In this document: piece by piece, positions 44,151 to 55,995 of the stretch
Position numbering within the stretch: the first letter of the stretch is position 1
How the letters are laid out: each line of letters opens with the position of its first letter
Source of the DNA: Brachionus rotundiformis
Lineage: Eukaryota > Rotifera > Eurotatoria > Ploima > Brachionidae
Length of the DNA: 64,000 nucleotides
Direction of reading: 5' to 3'
Assembly (NCBI GenBank): GCA_016802295.1
Contig: JAESIW010000162.1
Coordinates: 385,146 to 449,145, forward strand
Made by a program: the position numbers and the translations under genes
The notes under the pieces: model-generated
The model's input: the letters and a program-made list of their open reading frames with translations, nothing else
Database searches by the model: none
What the model was told of the DNA's origin: nothing

Positions 44151-45887
44151 ACATATTTTTTTGTTAGGCTTTTAAAATTTCAAATTTTGTTTGATTTTTA
44201 TAAATTTTATTCCATTATCAAATGAATAAATTATAGAAAAAATTTTTTTTTATTTTTATTAATCAAAAGAAAATTAAATGTTTTTAGTTTGTTAGAATTT
44301 TATAGAGATAAAAATTTCTTACTTACATTAATGATTTAAGAATGTTTGTAAGCTTATCTTGAAGAAATTTAAATTTTTTTCATCAATTGATAATTAAGAA
44401 CATAATTTACTCTGGCTTTGATTTTTGACTCTTTTTAATAAAGAAAAAATCTCAATTTGTCTTAATTATGTTAAGACTTTGGTATTTTGGTCGAAATTTT
44501 TCTTACCTATATTGTACCAAAACTTCGAAATTACATTTCTATTATTAGTCTCCTAAGTACTCGAAAACTGCTCTCTTGGTTTATTTGGGCTAAAAAAATA
44601 AAAAGGTAAACATATTTTAGAATATTTTACCTAAAATTTATCTATTCTAAAAAATCAAGTCTTTTACTATTTAAAGTATTTAAATCATTTTTTTTTTAAA
44701 TATTTTCTTTTTTATTGTGGTAAGAATATTTTATTAAAAGATAGAAAAATAATCTGATAGAATTTATTTTTTTAATTATTAAAATTTAGTTATTGAATTA
44801 TTATAAGTAGTTTTGGTAAAAATGACGATACCATATTCTAAATGACTGGAAAAAACAATCAATTTATTTATTTTTCAAAATGGTCATCATGTATTTGGTC
44901 ATTGCAAATAATGATTGGTATCAAGACGGAAAACTGTCTATCATTCTTAATGAACTTTCATCCAAAATTCAAACTTGCTTTGAAAAAAGTTGTCAAGGCT
45001 AGTTGGTCAAATTAATTTGTAATTTAGAAGTGGTAGGAATCCTAAGCATTGGCTTCATTCTTTCCTGTAGATGTGAAAATATGTTAAAAACTGAAGTTGT
45101 CAATCAATTTTATTGTTAAAGATGTTGAAATTAGTAACTTTTCATAGGATGCCACGTCTAGTGTCCAGTTAGTCTAGACCTAATTTTACGCTTCCAAGTG
45201 CCGCCTGCAGGACTGTCTTAATAATATTTTTAATTGTTTTAAGTGGTCTTGGTAAAAATGACGGCCCCTAATTGTAAGCTGTTCCATATTTCTAATGTCT
45301 GGAAAAAACCATCTATCTAAGGGGTTTTTCCAAGTTAATAACATCAAAAATATGATTACCATGTGTCATCATGTATAAAAGAGTTCCAAGCATTCCATCA
45401 TGCTCCTGATTGATATGTAGAGAAAAATTTAAATATTTGGTAAAACATGGTTTATTAATAAAATAATAAAAAATAAAAATTTCAAAAAAAATCATCGTTG
45501 GTCAATAGCTAATTGGTCCATTCAGGCCAATAATTTATCTCCTGTACCCATGCTCTCAATCAATGCACTGTGCCTAATTCCCAACACCGGAACTAGCAAC
45601 ACCTTTGTTGACCATTGCTAATAATTATTAAATATTTAACTAGAGATTATTATAAATGGAAAAAGACAAAATGGTAGACTATTGTCAAAGAGAATAGCTA
45701 CGATTTCAAGTGAAAGTAATGACTTGGTTGATCATATAAAATGCATTCAAATTATGCTCAGTTTAAGTGAAACCAAAATTTTGTTCTTAACTGGATAGAA
45801 TTATTTCTATGAACTAGTTAAAAAATAAAAAATAAAAAAAACACTTTTTTAAATTGGTGTATGATTAATTTTAGATAGTAGAGCAAA
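44151..45887. other. 1.7-kb intergenic region with a weak direct repeat pair
   Basis: 44807-44900 and 45242-45340 share the phrases TTGGTAAAAATGACG, CCATATT and CTGGAAAAAAC in the same order and orientation, about 435 bp apart. A somewhat GC-richer patch at 45130-45220 is unassigned. No gene is supported. Confidence 0.45.
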
Positions 45888-46328
45888 ATGCCGGGCTATA
45901 ACGAAGATCAATTGAGCGATTTCAGAGACGCATTCACGCTCTTTGACGACCGCGGCGATGACAAGATACACAAGAGTCACTTAGGTGAAGTGGTGCGAGC
46001 TTTGGGCCTGAACCCAACCGAGGCTGATATCAAAAAGTGCCTCAAAGACTCGAGCGCCGAGAGGATCTCGTTCGAGCAGTTTTTGCCAATCTACGAGGAC
46101 TTGAGCAAGAAAAAGGACCAATCTACAGAAGAGGATTTCATCGAAGGCCTCAGGGTCTTCGACAAGGACGGAAGTGGCCTCATCAATTCGGCCGAGCTCA
46201 GACACTTGCTCACCACTCTTGGCGAGCGCTTAACCGATGAAGAGGTTGAACAGCTGCTCAATGGACTCGAGGACAAACATGGCAATGTAAACTATGAGGA
46301 ATTTGTCCGAATGCTTCTCAGAAGCTGA
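45888..46328 (+). CDS. MYL6: Myosin essential light chain (non-muscle type)
   Basis: Intronless frame of 146 residues. It aligns along its full length with myosin essential light chains: the EDQLSDFRDAFTLFDDRGDD start, VVRALGLNPTEADIKKCL, the ISFEQFLPIYEDLSKKKDQ segment, EEDFIEGLRVFDKDGSGLIN, HLLTTLGERLTDEEVEQLL and NVNYEEFVRMLL. It binds the first IQ motif of the myosin heavy-chain neck. EF-hand 3 (DKDGSGLINSAE) retains a classical calcium loop; the first and last hands are degenerate, as usual in this family. It lacks the Ala/Pro/Lys N-terminal extension of striated muscle isoforms, so it is closest to Drosophila Mlc-c and human MYL6. Calmodulin itself is excluded by the FLPIYEDLS segment and the third-hand context. 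Confidence 0.92.
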   Translation: MPGYNEDQLSDFRDAFTLFDDRGDDKIHKSHLGEVVRALGLNPTEADIKKCLKDSSAERISFEQFLPIYEDLSKKKDQSTEEDFIEGLRVFDKDGSGLINSAELRHLLTTLGERLTDEEVEQLLNGLEDKHGNVNYEEFVRMLLRS

Positions 46329-47273
46329 ACCACTATAAATAATTGGACAAATTTTTTTTAAATGTAATTTCTCTTGATTATTATTTTAAAATTTAAAAAT
46401 TTAAATTAATTTTCACTTTATTTTTTCTTTTTTTTTTTTGAATAAAATTTCGAAATTTTCCAAAATAATATTTTTAATAATTAGTTAACTAAAATCACCA
46501 ATGGATCGAATTAGAAAGGAATTTTTTGGGTTTTTATTTCTTCTCTTTTTATTTCGTATAAATATAATTTTTTTTCTTAAATTTAAATTAATTATTCTAA
46601 TAAAATATTTTTTAAAATAAATTATTCCATTTAATTGATTTCAAGTCAGGTTCTAGAATTTCCAAGTGGATTTTGATGCCAATGTAAATGAGGTGCTCAG
46701 TGCAAGCCCAAAAAAAAACAAAATGATAAGATAAATGTTTATCTTTGGGTCGACTAAAAACTCATTTATCCAGTCTTAACGCCTTTTGCAAACCAAAATT
46801 AATTCAAAGGCCATAGGGCAGAGCTGGACAGTCTTAGAAAATAAACATTCATGTTTATCTTATATTAAAAATTTGTACAGAAATTTTTTTATATTTAAAT
46901 CTATTAAGTAAACAAAATATGACATACATTGGTCCAATTTTATCTCGTTAAGCATTAATTTGGTCAATTAAATTTTGAAATTTGAGATCTTGGGAAGCAA
47001 AAATGGTTGTGAAAAATACACTATTTGACATTAAGGACTTTATTTTATATTTTCACGGAAAAGAAGTCTACATAACTGGTAGACAATACAAACTGAAATT
47101 TAAAACTTAAACAACTATAACATCTTTTTATCTTAAAATTCGGTCAATATCAATCATAGTTATTTTTGATAAACAATTAGATTTTAAAATTGAAAAATTA
47201 AATTTAAGACAAATTTTTTAAAATAAAAAGAAAATAAAAATTAAAAATTTTTAATTTATATTTTTCAATTAAA
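46329..47273. other. AT-rich intergenic region
   Basis: Nothing recognisable beyond the myosin light chain 3' flank and the DDX11 upstream region. A short GC-richer patch lies near 46665-46830, without an open frame. Confidence 0.5.
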
Positions 47274-50200
47274 ATGAATACAAGTGAAAATAGTGACACA
47301 GTTGCCATTCCGGACAGCTTTCCGTTCCCATATGAAAAACCATATGACATTCAGCTAAATTTTATGCGCTCTCTCTACAAAACTCTTGAATTGGGAAAAA
47401 TTGGCATATTCGAAAGTCCGACTGGAACAGTACATTTTGCCAAGACTAACAATAATAATCCTTATTCATTTCTTCTAGGGAAAAAGTTTGAGCATCATTT
47501 GTGGGGCCATGAAATGGCTCAGGGACATGAAAATTAACCAAAAAATCAAACTTGAAAACCTAATTGCCGAAGAAGAAAAAGAAAAGCTCAAGTAAAACAT
47601 ACGACATAAATAAATACAATGCCAGAAAATAATTTTTTTTCCAGAAAAGCCTCGGAAAAATCCACTGGCTTCAGCTGGCTTACCGAGCATGAGGAAAACT
47701 TCGAAAAAAACCTTCAAAATTTGTCTCTCAAAGAATTTCTAGACAAACAGGTTAGTCAGGAAAAAGACTATTCGAACTTGAAGAACAAGGCCAAGAACCG
47801 ATTTAAACAAAAAGTGATTCAATTTTTTACCAAAGAAAAAATAAATGGGTTTTATCTTGTAGAAATTAAATGCCCAGAATAGGAAAATTTTGCAATCTAA
47901 AAGCCTAAATGGTCAAGATGAACCAGCTGGCAATGATGTTAAATTGTCCGATGAACTTGATTTAATTCTTGATGACTACAAAAGTGACGAGGATGACTGC
48001 ACGGAATTGGATGATGAGGAGACCGATTGTGATGCCCAAGTGACCAAAATTTTCTTTTGCTCGCGCACCCACTCCCAGATATCCCAGTTCATTGGCGAGT
48101 TAAAAAAAACCATATACTCGGACACCGCCAGAGTGGTCACTCTAGGTTCCAGAATGGTAATTTAAATACAGAATTCAAATTGTAAGTTCTTAACCAAGAT
48201 AAAATTAAGAACTTGTGCATCAATGACTCTGTTGTCAAGCTTGGCTCATTCCAGGCAGTAAATGACCGGTGTCTTGAGCTTCAAAAAAATAAAAGTAACT
48301 TTCAGAGAAAAAATTTTATTAATTATTTAATTAAAAAAAAAAGAGAGCTCTAATAAATCGGGGTCTAAAAAATCAAAGCTGGACTCGAGCACACACTGCC
48401 CGTATTACAAGCCGAGTGAATATTCCGAGTTTAATTTGAGAATTCTGGAAGAACCATGTGACATCGAGGATTTTAGTCGCGCTGGTCGCGATGAAAAAAT
48501 ATGCCCGTATTACGGGGCGCGCTTTTCCATACCCTCAGCAGAAATAGTCGCCTTACCATACAATATTCTTTTCCAAAAAGAGACCAGAGAGTCTTTTTCA
48601 ATAAATTTAAAAAACCAAATAGTCATTATTGATGAGGCACACAATTTAATAGACACAATAGCTCAAATTCACAGTGTTGAGATCACTGACCAGCATGTGA
48701 GCCAGGCTTTGGTACAGATTAACAACTATGTCAATAGATACAAGAGCCGATTCTCGGCAAAGAACATGCTTTATCTTCGCCAATTGATAAATGTTTTGAC
48801 TGGCTTGCAGAAAATTTTCAACACCAAAAACGAGGACGCCAAATTGGAAAATGACAATGGAAAATTGTCATTGAGTAATTTAAAATTTAATTCTAGATGC
48901 CAAATTTATTTTTGCCAAAAGAGATAAATAAGCTGTGGACAGTGGTCGAGTTTATGACAATAACAAAATTTTTTAGTTTAAATTTTGTTAAAATTTTAAA
49001 ATTTTGTGAAGAAACTCAATTGGAAAAAAAAGTAAATAGATTTGAATTTTTTAATTGTTGGCCATGCGTCACTGACAGAACACATTTACCAATTTGGTTA
49101 ATTGTTACTGTTTAAACTCAATGGAATAGGACATTTTTGACAAAAAAATATTAATAGATAATTTTTTGATATTTTATTAAAAAATTTTTTAAAGCTAATT
49201 GGCTTTAGTGAAAAATTTGCCGCAAAATCAAAAGAAGGAAACGAGGAAAACAACCAGGAGAATAAAAAAAATGCCAGAGATACCAAAAAAGAGAATAAGC
49301 CAGGTGAAGAAATGCAAACTGGTGGTATTACAATCAAATCTCCATTAATGCTCATAAAGCAATTTATGAAAGCAGTTAGCTCGCCATTGTACGATGGCCG
49401 CATTATTCTCACGATTGACCCAAGCTCAAGATCGACCCTCAAATACATGCTTTTGAATCCAAATATATGCTTTGATGACATTGTGTCCCAAGCCAAGTCG
49501 GTTATTCTGGCTGGTGGGACCATGAAGCCAGTGAGCGATTTTGAACAATTGGTCAATGACAAGAGCCGGCTGGAGTACTTTTCTTGTGGTCACGTGATAC
49601 CTAAGGACAATATTGCATGCATTGGCCTCTCAAGTGGACCAACTGGTGTTAAATTTGATTTTAGCTTTAATTCTAGAGACAATTCCAAAATAGTGATATA
49701 AAAATATAATTTTACTTTTATTATAGATAATTAAAAAATTTTAAAAAGCTGGACGAACTTGGCAAACAGCTGATTAAACTGAGTTCAATTGTACCAAACG
49801 GAATGGTTGTATTCTTTGTTTCATATGACTATTTGGATAAAGTAATCAGTCACTTTAAAAAAAATGGTCTCTTGGACAAACTAAACGAAAGAAAAAAAGT
49901 TGGACTTGACATTGAAAATAATTTATTCTATTAATTTAAATTAAATTAATTAAAAAAAAGGTTTTCTATGAGCCAAAGCTTTCCAGTGATTGTGATCGTG
50001 TGTTCAATGAATATAGCAGAGTTATTCAAAAGCCAAGAACCAACTGTGGACAGAATGGTGCTATTTTGTTTGCTGTAGTAGGTGGAAAAATGAGCGAAGG
50101 TATAAATTTTTCAGACGAATTAGGCCGATGTGTGGTGGTCGTTGGTCAACCATTTGCTAATATAAAATCATTAGAGCTGCAAGAAAAAATGCAATATATG

Positions 50201-50520
50201 AACAAAACTCAGGTGGGTTGACCATATTTGAAGTTGGACAATTTTTAATTTCTATTAAGGAAAAGGCTCCTGGCGAAAAACAGCCTGGTCAAGTTTATTA
50301 TGAAAATTTGTGCTGGAAAGCGATTAACCAGTCAATTGGTAGAGCTATACGTCACCAAAATGACTATTCGACTATTTTGCTAATAGACGCCAGATACTGT
50401 AATCAGTCAATTTTTGTACTCAAGGAAAAGCTACCACAATGGATCGGGGACTCTTTCAGACAAGAGTCTTTCAGCTATGACAATTCAGCCATAATGGATG
50501 ATTTGATTAAGGTAATTTAA
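47274..50520 (+). CDS. DDX11: DDX11/ChlR1, XPD-family iron-sulfur DNA helicase
   Basis: At least eleven exons. The firm ones are 47274-47429, 47479-47591, 47645-47813, 47863-48156, 48210-48294, 48344 to about 48874, and the later blocks 49199-49688, 49749-49898, 49961-50212 and 50260-50520. The enzyme is a 5'-3' DNA helicase acting in sister-chromatid cohesion and replication of structured DNA. Motif I (SPTGT/GKS) is split by the first intron. IFFCSRTHSQISQF is motif Ia. The four iron-sulfur Cys are in NLCIND, NDRCLE, THCPYY and KICPYYG. VIIDEAHNLID is the DEAH box. Later motifs include VILAGGTMKPVSDFE, YFSCGHVIPKDN, VVGGKMSEGINFSDELGR and NQSIGRAIRHQNDY. The XPD-type domain order is complete. 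The splice pattern at 48875-48940 does not keep frame, as discussed under findings. Confidence 0.93.
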
Positions 50521-51394
50521 AAAAAAACAATCTGGTTAATAAAATAATAAATAATTTTTTGAATAGTTTTATTCGAATAAAAAGAAATGAACATTATTTA
50601 AAAAAAAAATTAAATTTTTCTACTAGTGACCATTTTTAATAAAATAATATTTTTTTTAATTGTTTATCTGCTAAAATTTTTAATTTTTTGGGACACTTCA
50701 AACTGTTATGTTTGTTTTGTCATTGCTGAATTTAAAAAAATCTTTGGTTTTTTTTTTTAAATAATTAAATTAAATTGTAAAAGTAGATTAATTTTATTAT
50801 TGAAGAACTTTTTTTGCTATTATATAATTTATCAGCGAGCTAATAGATAACTTTAAATTAAATCGAAAATTTAAAGTATATTGTCTTAATAAAATGTTCT
50901 TGATAAATCTCATATTTACCAATTTTTTAATAAAAAATAGATTGAATTAATAATTAGTTAAAAAAATTTCTTAATAAAATTTAATTGGATTGTATTAGTA
51001 ATTAATAAAATTAAGTGAAAGATAATTTTTTATTTTCTATAATCAAAAATTAAGTTTTTTTCCTAGGTCAATTTAAAACCAAAAAAAGTCTCAAAATTAG
51101 GTTAAAACTAGCGGAAATGTATACCAAAAATAAAAATTATGTCGTCTAGGCCAGTCTTGGAGACATTATAAAAAAATAAAAAATATAAAAAAAATGCTGT
51201 ATGGACTCACCTATGTACATTTGAAATTTTTAACCTAAAATTAAAATAAATTAAGATAAGTTAATGAAAAATTTTTGCTCGCTTATCTCGAATGATTAAT
51301 TTAAAATTATTCATAGACAAATCTAATAGGACTGTAAACTTTTTCCAATTAAATCAAATTTTAAGATCTTAATAAGATCTTATTTATATTTAGA
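50521..51394. other. AT-rich intergenic region
   Basis: About 0.9 kb of low-complexity A/T sequence separating the DDX11 and neuroligin-like genes. No feature can be supported. Confidence 0.5.
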
Positions 51395-54160
51395 ATGCGT
51401 TTATTTATCTTAGCCTTAATGAGCAGTTGTATTTACTGCGATTTTCTTCTTGACCAGCGACTAAGGGACAAATTGCGCCCAGATCTACCACCTGATCCGT
51501 TTGTCAACTCTTTCTACGACAAAAGCTACTATCTGACTGGCAGTCTAAGGCCAGTTTATACCGTAAATAGAATCCACTTTGTATTAAAAATGTGCTTTTC
51601 AATTAAAACTTAAGGTTGATGCCAACACTGTGTATGGTCGAGTAAGAGGCACCAGCTACCAAGTGCGCAAAGATTCCGATTTTCCATACTATTTTTATGT
51701 GTCTCAATTTTTGGGAATTCCTTATGCCATGCCACCAACTGGAGAAAACAGATTCCAGCTCCCGCGCGAGCCTGAGATACGGCAAGTCCCCATCTACGAT
51801 GCTACATACTACCGAAATACGTGTTTCCAAGACTATCAAGGCGAGGCAACCATTCGACAGCACATACCCGCTTTTCCACAGTCCAACTTCAGCGAAGATT
51901 GCCTCTATTTGAACATTTTTGCCCCTAATGTAAATAAAATAATTATTATTTAGCAATAAAATTCTATTTATTTATTTTTTAAATTTTATTAAATTAATTA
52001 AATTAAAATATTTAGAGAACTGATCGTCTTGATATCAAATATCCAGTAATGGTGTTTATACATGGCGGAGGCTTTAGCGGTGGTTCGTCTCAGCTTTACA
52101 ATGGTTTTGTCTTGGCTCAAAGAGGTGTTGTGGTCGTGACTTTGAACTATCGGCTTGGACCCTTAGGTTTTTTGAGTACAGAGAGCAAGAGTGCGGCAGG
52201 AAATTTTGGCCTGCACGACCAGCGCTTGGCACTCAAATTTGTTCATGAGAATATTGAATACTTCAATGGGGACAGGAATAATATAACCATAGTGGGACAT
52301 GAGGCAGGGGCTGCAAGCGTGGGCATACATATTTTGTCAGTAGCGTCGAGACGCTATTTTAATAAAGCAATATTTATGAGCGGCTCAGACTTGTGCAAAT
52401 GGTCCTATATGCCCAAAGAATACCATCCGCTGGAGTTCGCAAGAAGTCTGGCCAGAAAGCTTGGATGCTATGACTTTGATTCGTTCAAAATGGTTCAATG
52501 TTTGAGGCAAAGAAGTGCTCAAGAGATAATGAACGCTAATATTTGGGTACCAATGGAGCTTGGTGGTAGTCCATGGCGACCAGTAATTGATGCCAATGAT
52601 AGAGATCAGTTTTTTACATTTCTTGAGAATAGTCCTGATGTTCTCAGAAATGGGGGCAAATTTTACAACATTAGTGTTATGTTTGGTGTAACAAGCGATG
52701 AAGGTGCTTACCAAGTTGCTGACTGTAAGATTTTTTTAATCATATTCTTCTTCAGTAATGATGGTTATGATAGTAAAGATTCCAAATATTGATACTGGTC
52801 TGCCATCGGCTCAATTTGAAGAAGTGTTGAGAAATTATGTCAAAGTTAGAGCTCAGGAATACTACAAGTGGAAAGACTATCAATATTCAATACAATATGC
52901 AGGTAATTATTTTCGTTTAGCTCAAGATAAAAATTTAAATATTAGATAAAATTATTTTGATAATAAAAAATAAAACATATTAAATTTATTTGATTATTAA
53001 AAAAATAAAGTTATATAAGTACTTTGTTAATTTTACCAAACGATGACATTTTGGTAAAATTTACCTTTAAAGTTAGTTCTTTTAAGTTTTATCTAAACTT
53101 TTGTTGTTAATATTTGTTTTAGATATTCTTAAATTAATTTTAATTTGATATTTTTTGTTCAAAAGATTCTAATTACTACATAAATAGAGTGGATGACTTC
53201 ATTGACGAAGATGGGATATATCGCGCCTTGCAGTATCGCTACACAAATTGGGCTCAGCCAGAAAATTCCACTGCTCTACGACAAAAGCTAATTGATGTAA
53301 AAATAATTAAAAAACTTATTAAAAAATTTATATTAAATTAAATTTATTAAGCTTTTTTCTGATTCATTATACACATCATGTGTTAATGAGGCGGCACGGT
53401 TCCATACAGCCAAGTGGCCAAACAAGACTTATATGTACGTATTCGAGCACAGGTCAACCAAGACCAATTTGCCTCAATGGATGGGCTCACCTCATGGCAA
53501 CGAGCTGTACTATTTGTTTGGTATACCTTTTTTCAACGAGTCCATAAACATACCATGGCATGGATACCAAATTGGTTACAAAAATTTCGGACTCGAAGAC
53601 CAAGAGATAAGCAACTACACCATGCATTTGTTTGCAAATTTTATCAGATGGTAATCTAAAATAAAAGATTCAAATAATATTTTAAAAATTTCCAAAGGTC
53701 CGATCCAACTCCGTATGGCTACTTTTCGGACAAATTTTACCTAAATACATACAACCCCTACAACGCGTACCAAACATACTCAAATACATTTGAAAAACAA
53801 AACTTGGTGTACACGACATCATTGGATTCGTTCACAAAAAATTTAAATATCACCTGGGTACCAATGTACCCAAGTAACATGACTTATTTGGTTATAAGAA
53901 GTCGCCCAGAGCTTAGAAGCAATTATAGATTTGATGAAGCCGGCTTTTGGAATTACTACTGGTTGAGACTGTGGGAAAAAAGGCTCACTATGACGCCAAC
54001 TCCCATTCTAAGAAATGCAGTCTTTTCTTATCAAGATTCTTACATTTTACTATGGGTATTCTTGTCTCTATGTAGTCTTTTGTCTATTTTGCTCTTTATT
54101 ACATGTTGTATTATTTGTAAGCGTATCAAAAAAGATAAATACGATGAGGATGACTTTTAA
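51395..54160 (+). CDS. Neuroligin/gliotactin-like, catalytically dead cholinesterase-like adhesion protein
   Basis: Seven exons: 51395-51562, 51615-51929, 52016-52724, 52756-52902, 53166-53296, 53352-53650 and 53698-54160, totalling 744 codons. Residues 1-16 form a signal peptide. The carboxylesterase-fold ectodomain shows FLGIPYAMPPTGENRF, SEDCLYLNIFAPN, PVMVFIHGGGFSGGSS, VVVVTLNYRLGPLGFLST, NFGLHDQRLALKFVHENI and GSPHGNELYYLFGIPFF. The nucleophile elbow, GxSxG in active enzymes, reads GHEAG, so the catalytic Ser is replaced by Glu, while the Glu (SDEGA) and His (SPHGNEL) positions are kept. A single membrane helix (LLWVFLSLCSLLSILLFITC) near residues 708-728 precedes a tail of about 15 residues ending DEDDF. 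This is the type I topology of neuroligins and gliotactin, which act in synaptic or junctional adhesion. The tail is far too short for a neuroligin PDZ region, so gliotactin/GLIT-1-like is an alternative; the exact orthologue is uncertain. Confidence 0.85.
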
Positions 54161-54342
54161 TTTAATTATTAATTGTAAATAATTATTTTTTTTAAGTTTT
54201 AATAAAATTTGTTTTTAAATCTAATTTATTATTTAATAAATGCTTTTCTTTTAAATATCAGTATTTAATTTAAATTACAATAATCTTCTTTTTTTAATTA
54301 TTTATCTAATGGAACAAAAAATTAAATAAAAAAACAAAAAAA

Positions 54343-55017
54343 TTATTTTATCTTGTCAGTTTCTTTATAGTTTGGCACTGGAAAGCCGGACAGGTAAAGG
54401 AGAGATTCTGCTGACTCGTATGGAAAACTAATTGTTAGCTCGTTATTTTGGTAGTCATAGATTTCAAGTGAAAACTGAAATTTGTCCAAGATACCAATTT
54501 GTTTGGCATGTTTTTTGATCGCCGGATAGCCTCTGTAAATTCCGCTCATTAGATTTATGAAGTTGTATAGAGGAAATTTGGCTCCAATGCTTGTGCATTC
54601 TTGGAAGCTTTTGACTTCGTATGACAGACTTTTATCATCAAATACATTTATAAATTCATTGACATCAAAATTCTTATCTCTTTCAAATATTATAATTCCT
54701 AAAATTGCCCTGGACTCGTTCTGATCTTGAATTCGGCACGGGTCATCATAATAAATGCCAAAAAAAGAATGGTCTAAATGCGCGCCACTTTTTTCACTTT
54801 TAAATTTAGAATATTTGGTAAAGTCAGATATGACGGCATTGATTTTTGGTCCAACTTTTGTGTATGAACCTTTGTAAGTTGTGAAAATTATCTGTCCAGA
54901 TGGTATTTGGATTTTTCTTACCTCAATTTTTGCAAATACCTGATACTTGTACACAATTAGGCACAAAGATATGGCAATTATCAAGATTAACGCCACAAGA
55001 ATCAGATCAAAAAGCAT
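54343..55017 (-). CDS. TEX264-like ER membrane protein with GyrI-like domain, short form
   Basis: Intronless frame of 224 residues. An N-terminal membrane anchor spans residues about 3-25 (LILVALILIIAISLCLIVYK). The rest is a GyrI-like domain in the TEX264 pattern: YKGSYTKVGPKI, FFGIYYDDPCRI, SRAILGIIIFE, KFPLYNFINLMSGIYRGYPA and LEIYD. TEX264 is a major ER-phagy receptor in mammals; its C-terminal disordered tail carries the LC3-interacting motif. Here the protein stops about 15 residues after the domain, with no acidic tail or LIR-like motif, whereas human TEX264 has 313 residues. It lies tail-to-tail with the adhesion gene, 182 bp away. Confidence 0.82.
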   Translation of the reverse strand: MLFDLILVALILIIAISLCLIVYKYQVFAKIEVRKIQIPSGQIIFTTYKGSYTKVGPKINAVISDFTKYSKFKSEKSGAHLDHSFFGIYYDDPCRIQDQNESRAILGIIIFERDKNFDVNEFINVFDDKSLSYEVKSFQECTSIGAKFPLYNFINLMSGIYRGYPAIKKHAKQIGILDKFQFSLEIYDYQNNELTISFPYESAESLLYLSGFPVPNYKETDKIK

Positions 55018-55995
55018 GTTTATAATTTTTGCTTGATGAAATGATAAAAGCTTTTGAAAAAAGTTTTTTCTTTTGAAAATTTATATAATTAATTATAATT
55101 TTTTAAATTCAAATGATTGTGTAATCTTTTATTTTTCAAAATTTTAATTCCTTTTTTTAATATTTTATTTCGCTCAAATATGATATATTTATATTAAAAT
55201 TTTGATTTAATCAAATATATTGTCTAAGATTTAATTATAAGTCGATTCGACACGAAAAGACTAGGTATTTTGCTGGCAGAAATATGATCAGTTTTTAATA
55301 ATTTTAATTTTTGATATTTTTAAGTGTTAAGAGTTAAAAATAACAAAAAATCAATTTTAGTTTCATTTATTAAATTTATTTTATTCAATCTTTTCTTCAT
55401 ATTTTAGCCTAGTTATTAATATATGTCAATACAGCTTTTTAAATTTTATTCTATTTAACCAGAAAGTGGTTAATAAGATTTTTATTTAAAAAATACAAAC
55501 CCATTCAATTGAATAGAATGTATATATATTATATATTTTAAATCAACAATAAATGCTTAATTAAATTAGCATCTGATTTTAATTTTAATTATTATTTTAG
55601 TATGAATATATGGCCTATGCTTGAAAGGAATTGCTCGCTGGCCAACAACAAAGTAAACTTTAGCTAATTTAAATTCATTATATAATTTTAAAAAAAAAAT
55701 TTTCTAATTAAACACTTTTGTTTTCTAAAAAATTTAATAATTAATCATAAATATAGAGAAAAATTAAGATCTCAGTAATTAAGACTTTAAATTGAGATTT
55801 TAAAAGAAAATTATTATTTAAAATTTTTAGCTTCAATCATTAGGTAATTTATGAACATTTTATGTTCAGCATAAATTTGAATGCAAGTATCTTTAAGAGC
55901 AAAATAATTGGAATCTATTTCATATATTCCTCCAATTAATTATAAAGCACCTAATACAGTTCCATTATTTACAGGAGAAATTATTCTATTTTCAA
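55018..55995. other. AT-rich intergenic region
   Basis: Upstream of both the TEX264-like gene (minus) and the IRAK-like gene (plus). A short exon-like stretch at 55602-55653 starts with ATG (MNIWPMLERN) and is followed by GTAAAC, but it is not in frame with anything I can connect. No other feature is visible. Confidence 0.4.

Noticed and set aside
45981..46285. Three frames overlapping the myosin light chain gene
   Set aside because: Shadows of the intronless EF-hand gene in other frames.
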